In this document: positions 63,243 through 64,000 of the stretch, in pieces
How the letters are laid out: the number at the start of each line of letters is the position of its first letter
Numbering within the stretch: position 1 is the stretch's first letter
Source of the DNA: JAOUEA01 sp963790335
GTDB taxonomy: Bacteria; Actinomycetota; UBA4738; HRBIN12
DNA: 64,000 bases
Direction: 5' to 3'
Assembly: GCA_963790335.1 (NCBI GenBank)
Contig: CAWBOB010000003.1
Coordinates: 186,001-250,000 of the forward strand
The notes under the pieces: model-generated
What the model saw: only the letters and a program-made list of their open reading frames with translations
The model's database searches: none
What the model was told of the DNA's origin: nothing
Translations under genes and position numbers: made by a program

Positions 63243-64000
63243 ATGTGCGGCATCGTTGCCTATGTCGGACCCGACGAGGCGCTTCCGATCATCCTGGAAG
63301 GCCTTCGCCGGCTCGAGTATCGCGGTTACGACTCGGCAGGCGTGGCCGTGTCCGACGGAGAGCTGCACGTCGTCAAGCGTGCCGGGAAGCTCGCCGAGCT
63401 CGAGGGCGCGCTCGATGCGACGGCGGTGAGCGAGACGCCGCGCGGCACCGCCGGCATGGGCCACACCCGGTGGGCAACCCATGGGGCGCCCACCGACCGC
63501 AACGCGCATCCGCACCTCGACTGCACGGGCGCCGTCGCCGTGATCCACAACGGCATCATCGAGAACTTCCGGTCGCTGCGTGAGCGGCTCGACAAGCGTG
63601 GCCACACCTTCGCGTCGGAGACCGACACCGAGTGTGTCTCCCACCTGATCGAGGAGATGCTCCGCGAAGCTCGTGGTTCGCTCACCGACGCCGTGCGTCG
63701 CGCCGTGGGTCAGCTCGAGGGCGCCTACTCGCTCGTCGTGTGTGCGGTGAGCGACCCCGACACGCTGGTCGGCGTGAAGGTGTCGTCTCCGCTGATCGTG
63801 GGTGTCGGCGACGGCGAGACGATGCTCGCTTCCGATATCCCCGCGGTACTGCACCGCACGTCGACCGTGATCCCGCTCGACGAGGGCATGATCGTCGAGG
63901 TTCGCCGAGCGGGCGCGACGTTCAGCGATCTCGAAGGGGCACCGCTCGACCCACGGCCGATCACGGTCGACTGGGACGTCGCGCGCGCCCAGAAGGGCGG
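63243..64000 (+). CDS. glmS: Glutamine-fructose-6-phosphate aminotransferase (cut by window end)
   Basis: First 252 residues of the enzyme making glucosamine-6-P from fructose-6-P and glutamine. The N-terminal glutaminase domain starts MCGIVAYVGPDEALPIILEG with nucleophile Cys2, then LRRLEYRGYDSAGVAVSDGE, GHTRWATHGAPTDRNAHPH and IHNGIIENFRSLRERL. The sugar-isomerase domain lies beyond the window edge. The ATG at 63243 has no SD. Confidence 0.96.
   Translation, partial: MCGIVAYVGPDEALPIILEGLRRLEYRGYDSAGVAVSDGELHVVKRAGKLAELEGALDATAVSETPRGTAGMGHTRWATHGAPTDRNAHPHLDCTGAVAVIHNGIIENFRSLRERLDKRGHTFASETDTECVSHLIEEMLREARGSLTDAVRRAVGQLEGAYSLVVCAVSDPDTLVGVKVSSPLIVGVGDGETMLASDIPAVLHRTSTVIPLDEGMIVEVRRAGATFSDLEGAPLDPRPITVDWDVARAQKG

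Overview
The window is GC-rich bacterial chromosome, most likely from a poorly sampled actinobacterium (Actinomycetota). The evidence is the L7/L12 N-terminus of actinobacterial type, an actinobacterial-style L10 leader with an attenuator, many GTG/TTG starts, and several genes whose -10 box lies 6 nt before the start codon (leaderless pattern). No rRNA, tRNA, IS element, integrase or CRISPR array was recognised.

1-7.99 kb: a surface-glycan type cluster. It holds a glutamine-dependent asparagine synthetase (minus strand), a GT4 glycosyltransferase, an undecaprenyl-phosphate sugar transferase, a GNAT acetyltransferase, two DegT-family proteins and a FemAB/GNAT-like protein.

7.99-14.07 kb: a RiPP (lasso peptide) cluster joined to the glycan cluster by a stop/start overlap. 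The order is ABC ATPase, ABC-2 permease, PqqD-like RRE protein (B1), B2 cysteine protease, lasso cyclase (C), a 53-aa precursor with the YxxPxFxxxG...T leader signature, and an HprK-like kinase. A methyltransferase runs convergently. Many of these genes are broken by indels.

14.26-15.51 kb: rplJ-rplL with an L10 leader and attenuator. 15.6-21.7 kb: an XRE regulator, two DUF4012 paralogues (minus) flanking a small secreted protein and a GT4 glycosyltransferase (plus). 21.9-29.44 kb: rpoB-rpoC.

29.55-36.76 kb (all minus): two tandem-duplicated secreted beta-helix proteins with a degenerate cupredoxin domain, a secreted DNRLRE-metallophosphoesterase and an inositol-monophosphatase-like enzyme.

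37.07-58.62 kb: an almost continuous str-S10-spc-alpha array (rpsL to rplQ, with secY, adk, map, infA), lacking rpsD, then truA and rplM-rpsI. 58.7-64 kb: rtcB, a DUF2007 protein, an arsR-arsM-arsC operon with a palindromic operator candidate, glmM and the start of glmS.

Frameshifts are dense in 1-16 kb and occur singly at 22.4, 34.1 and 46.0 kb. They hit essential genes (rplJ, rplL, rpoB, rplP), so I read them mainly as consensus errors rather than gene decay. Broken genes are annotated as whole genes, with the shift positions noted.
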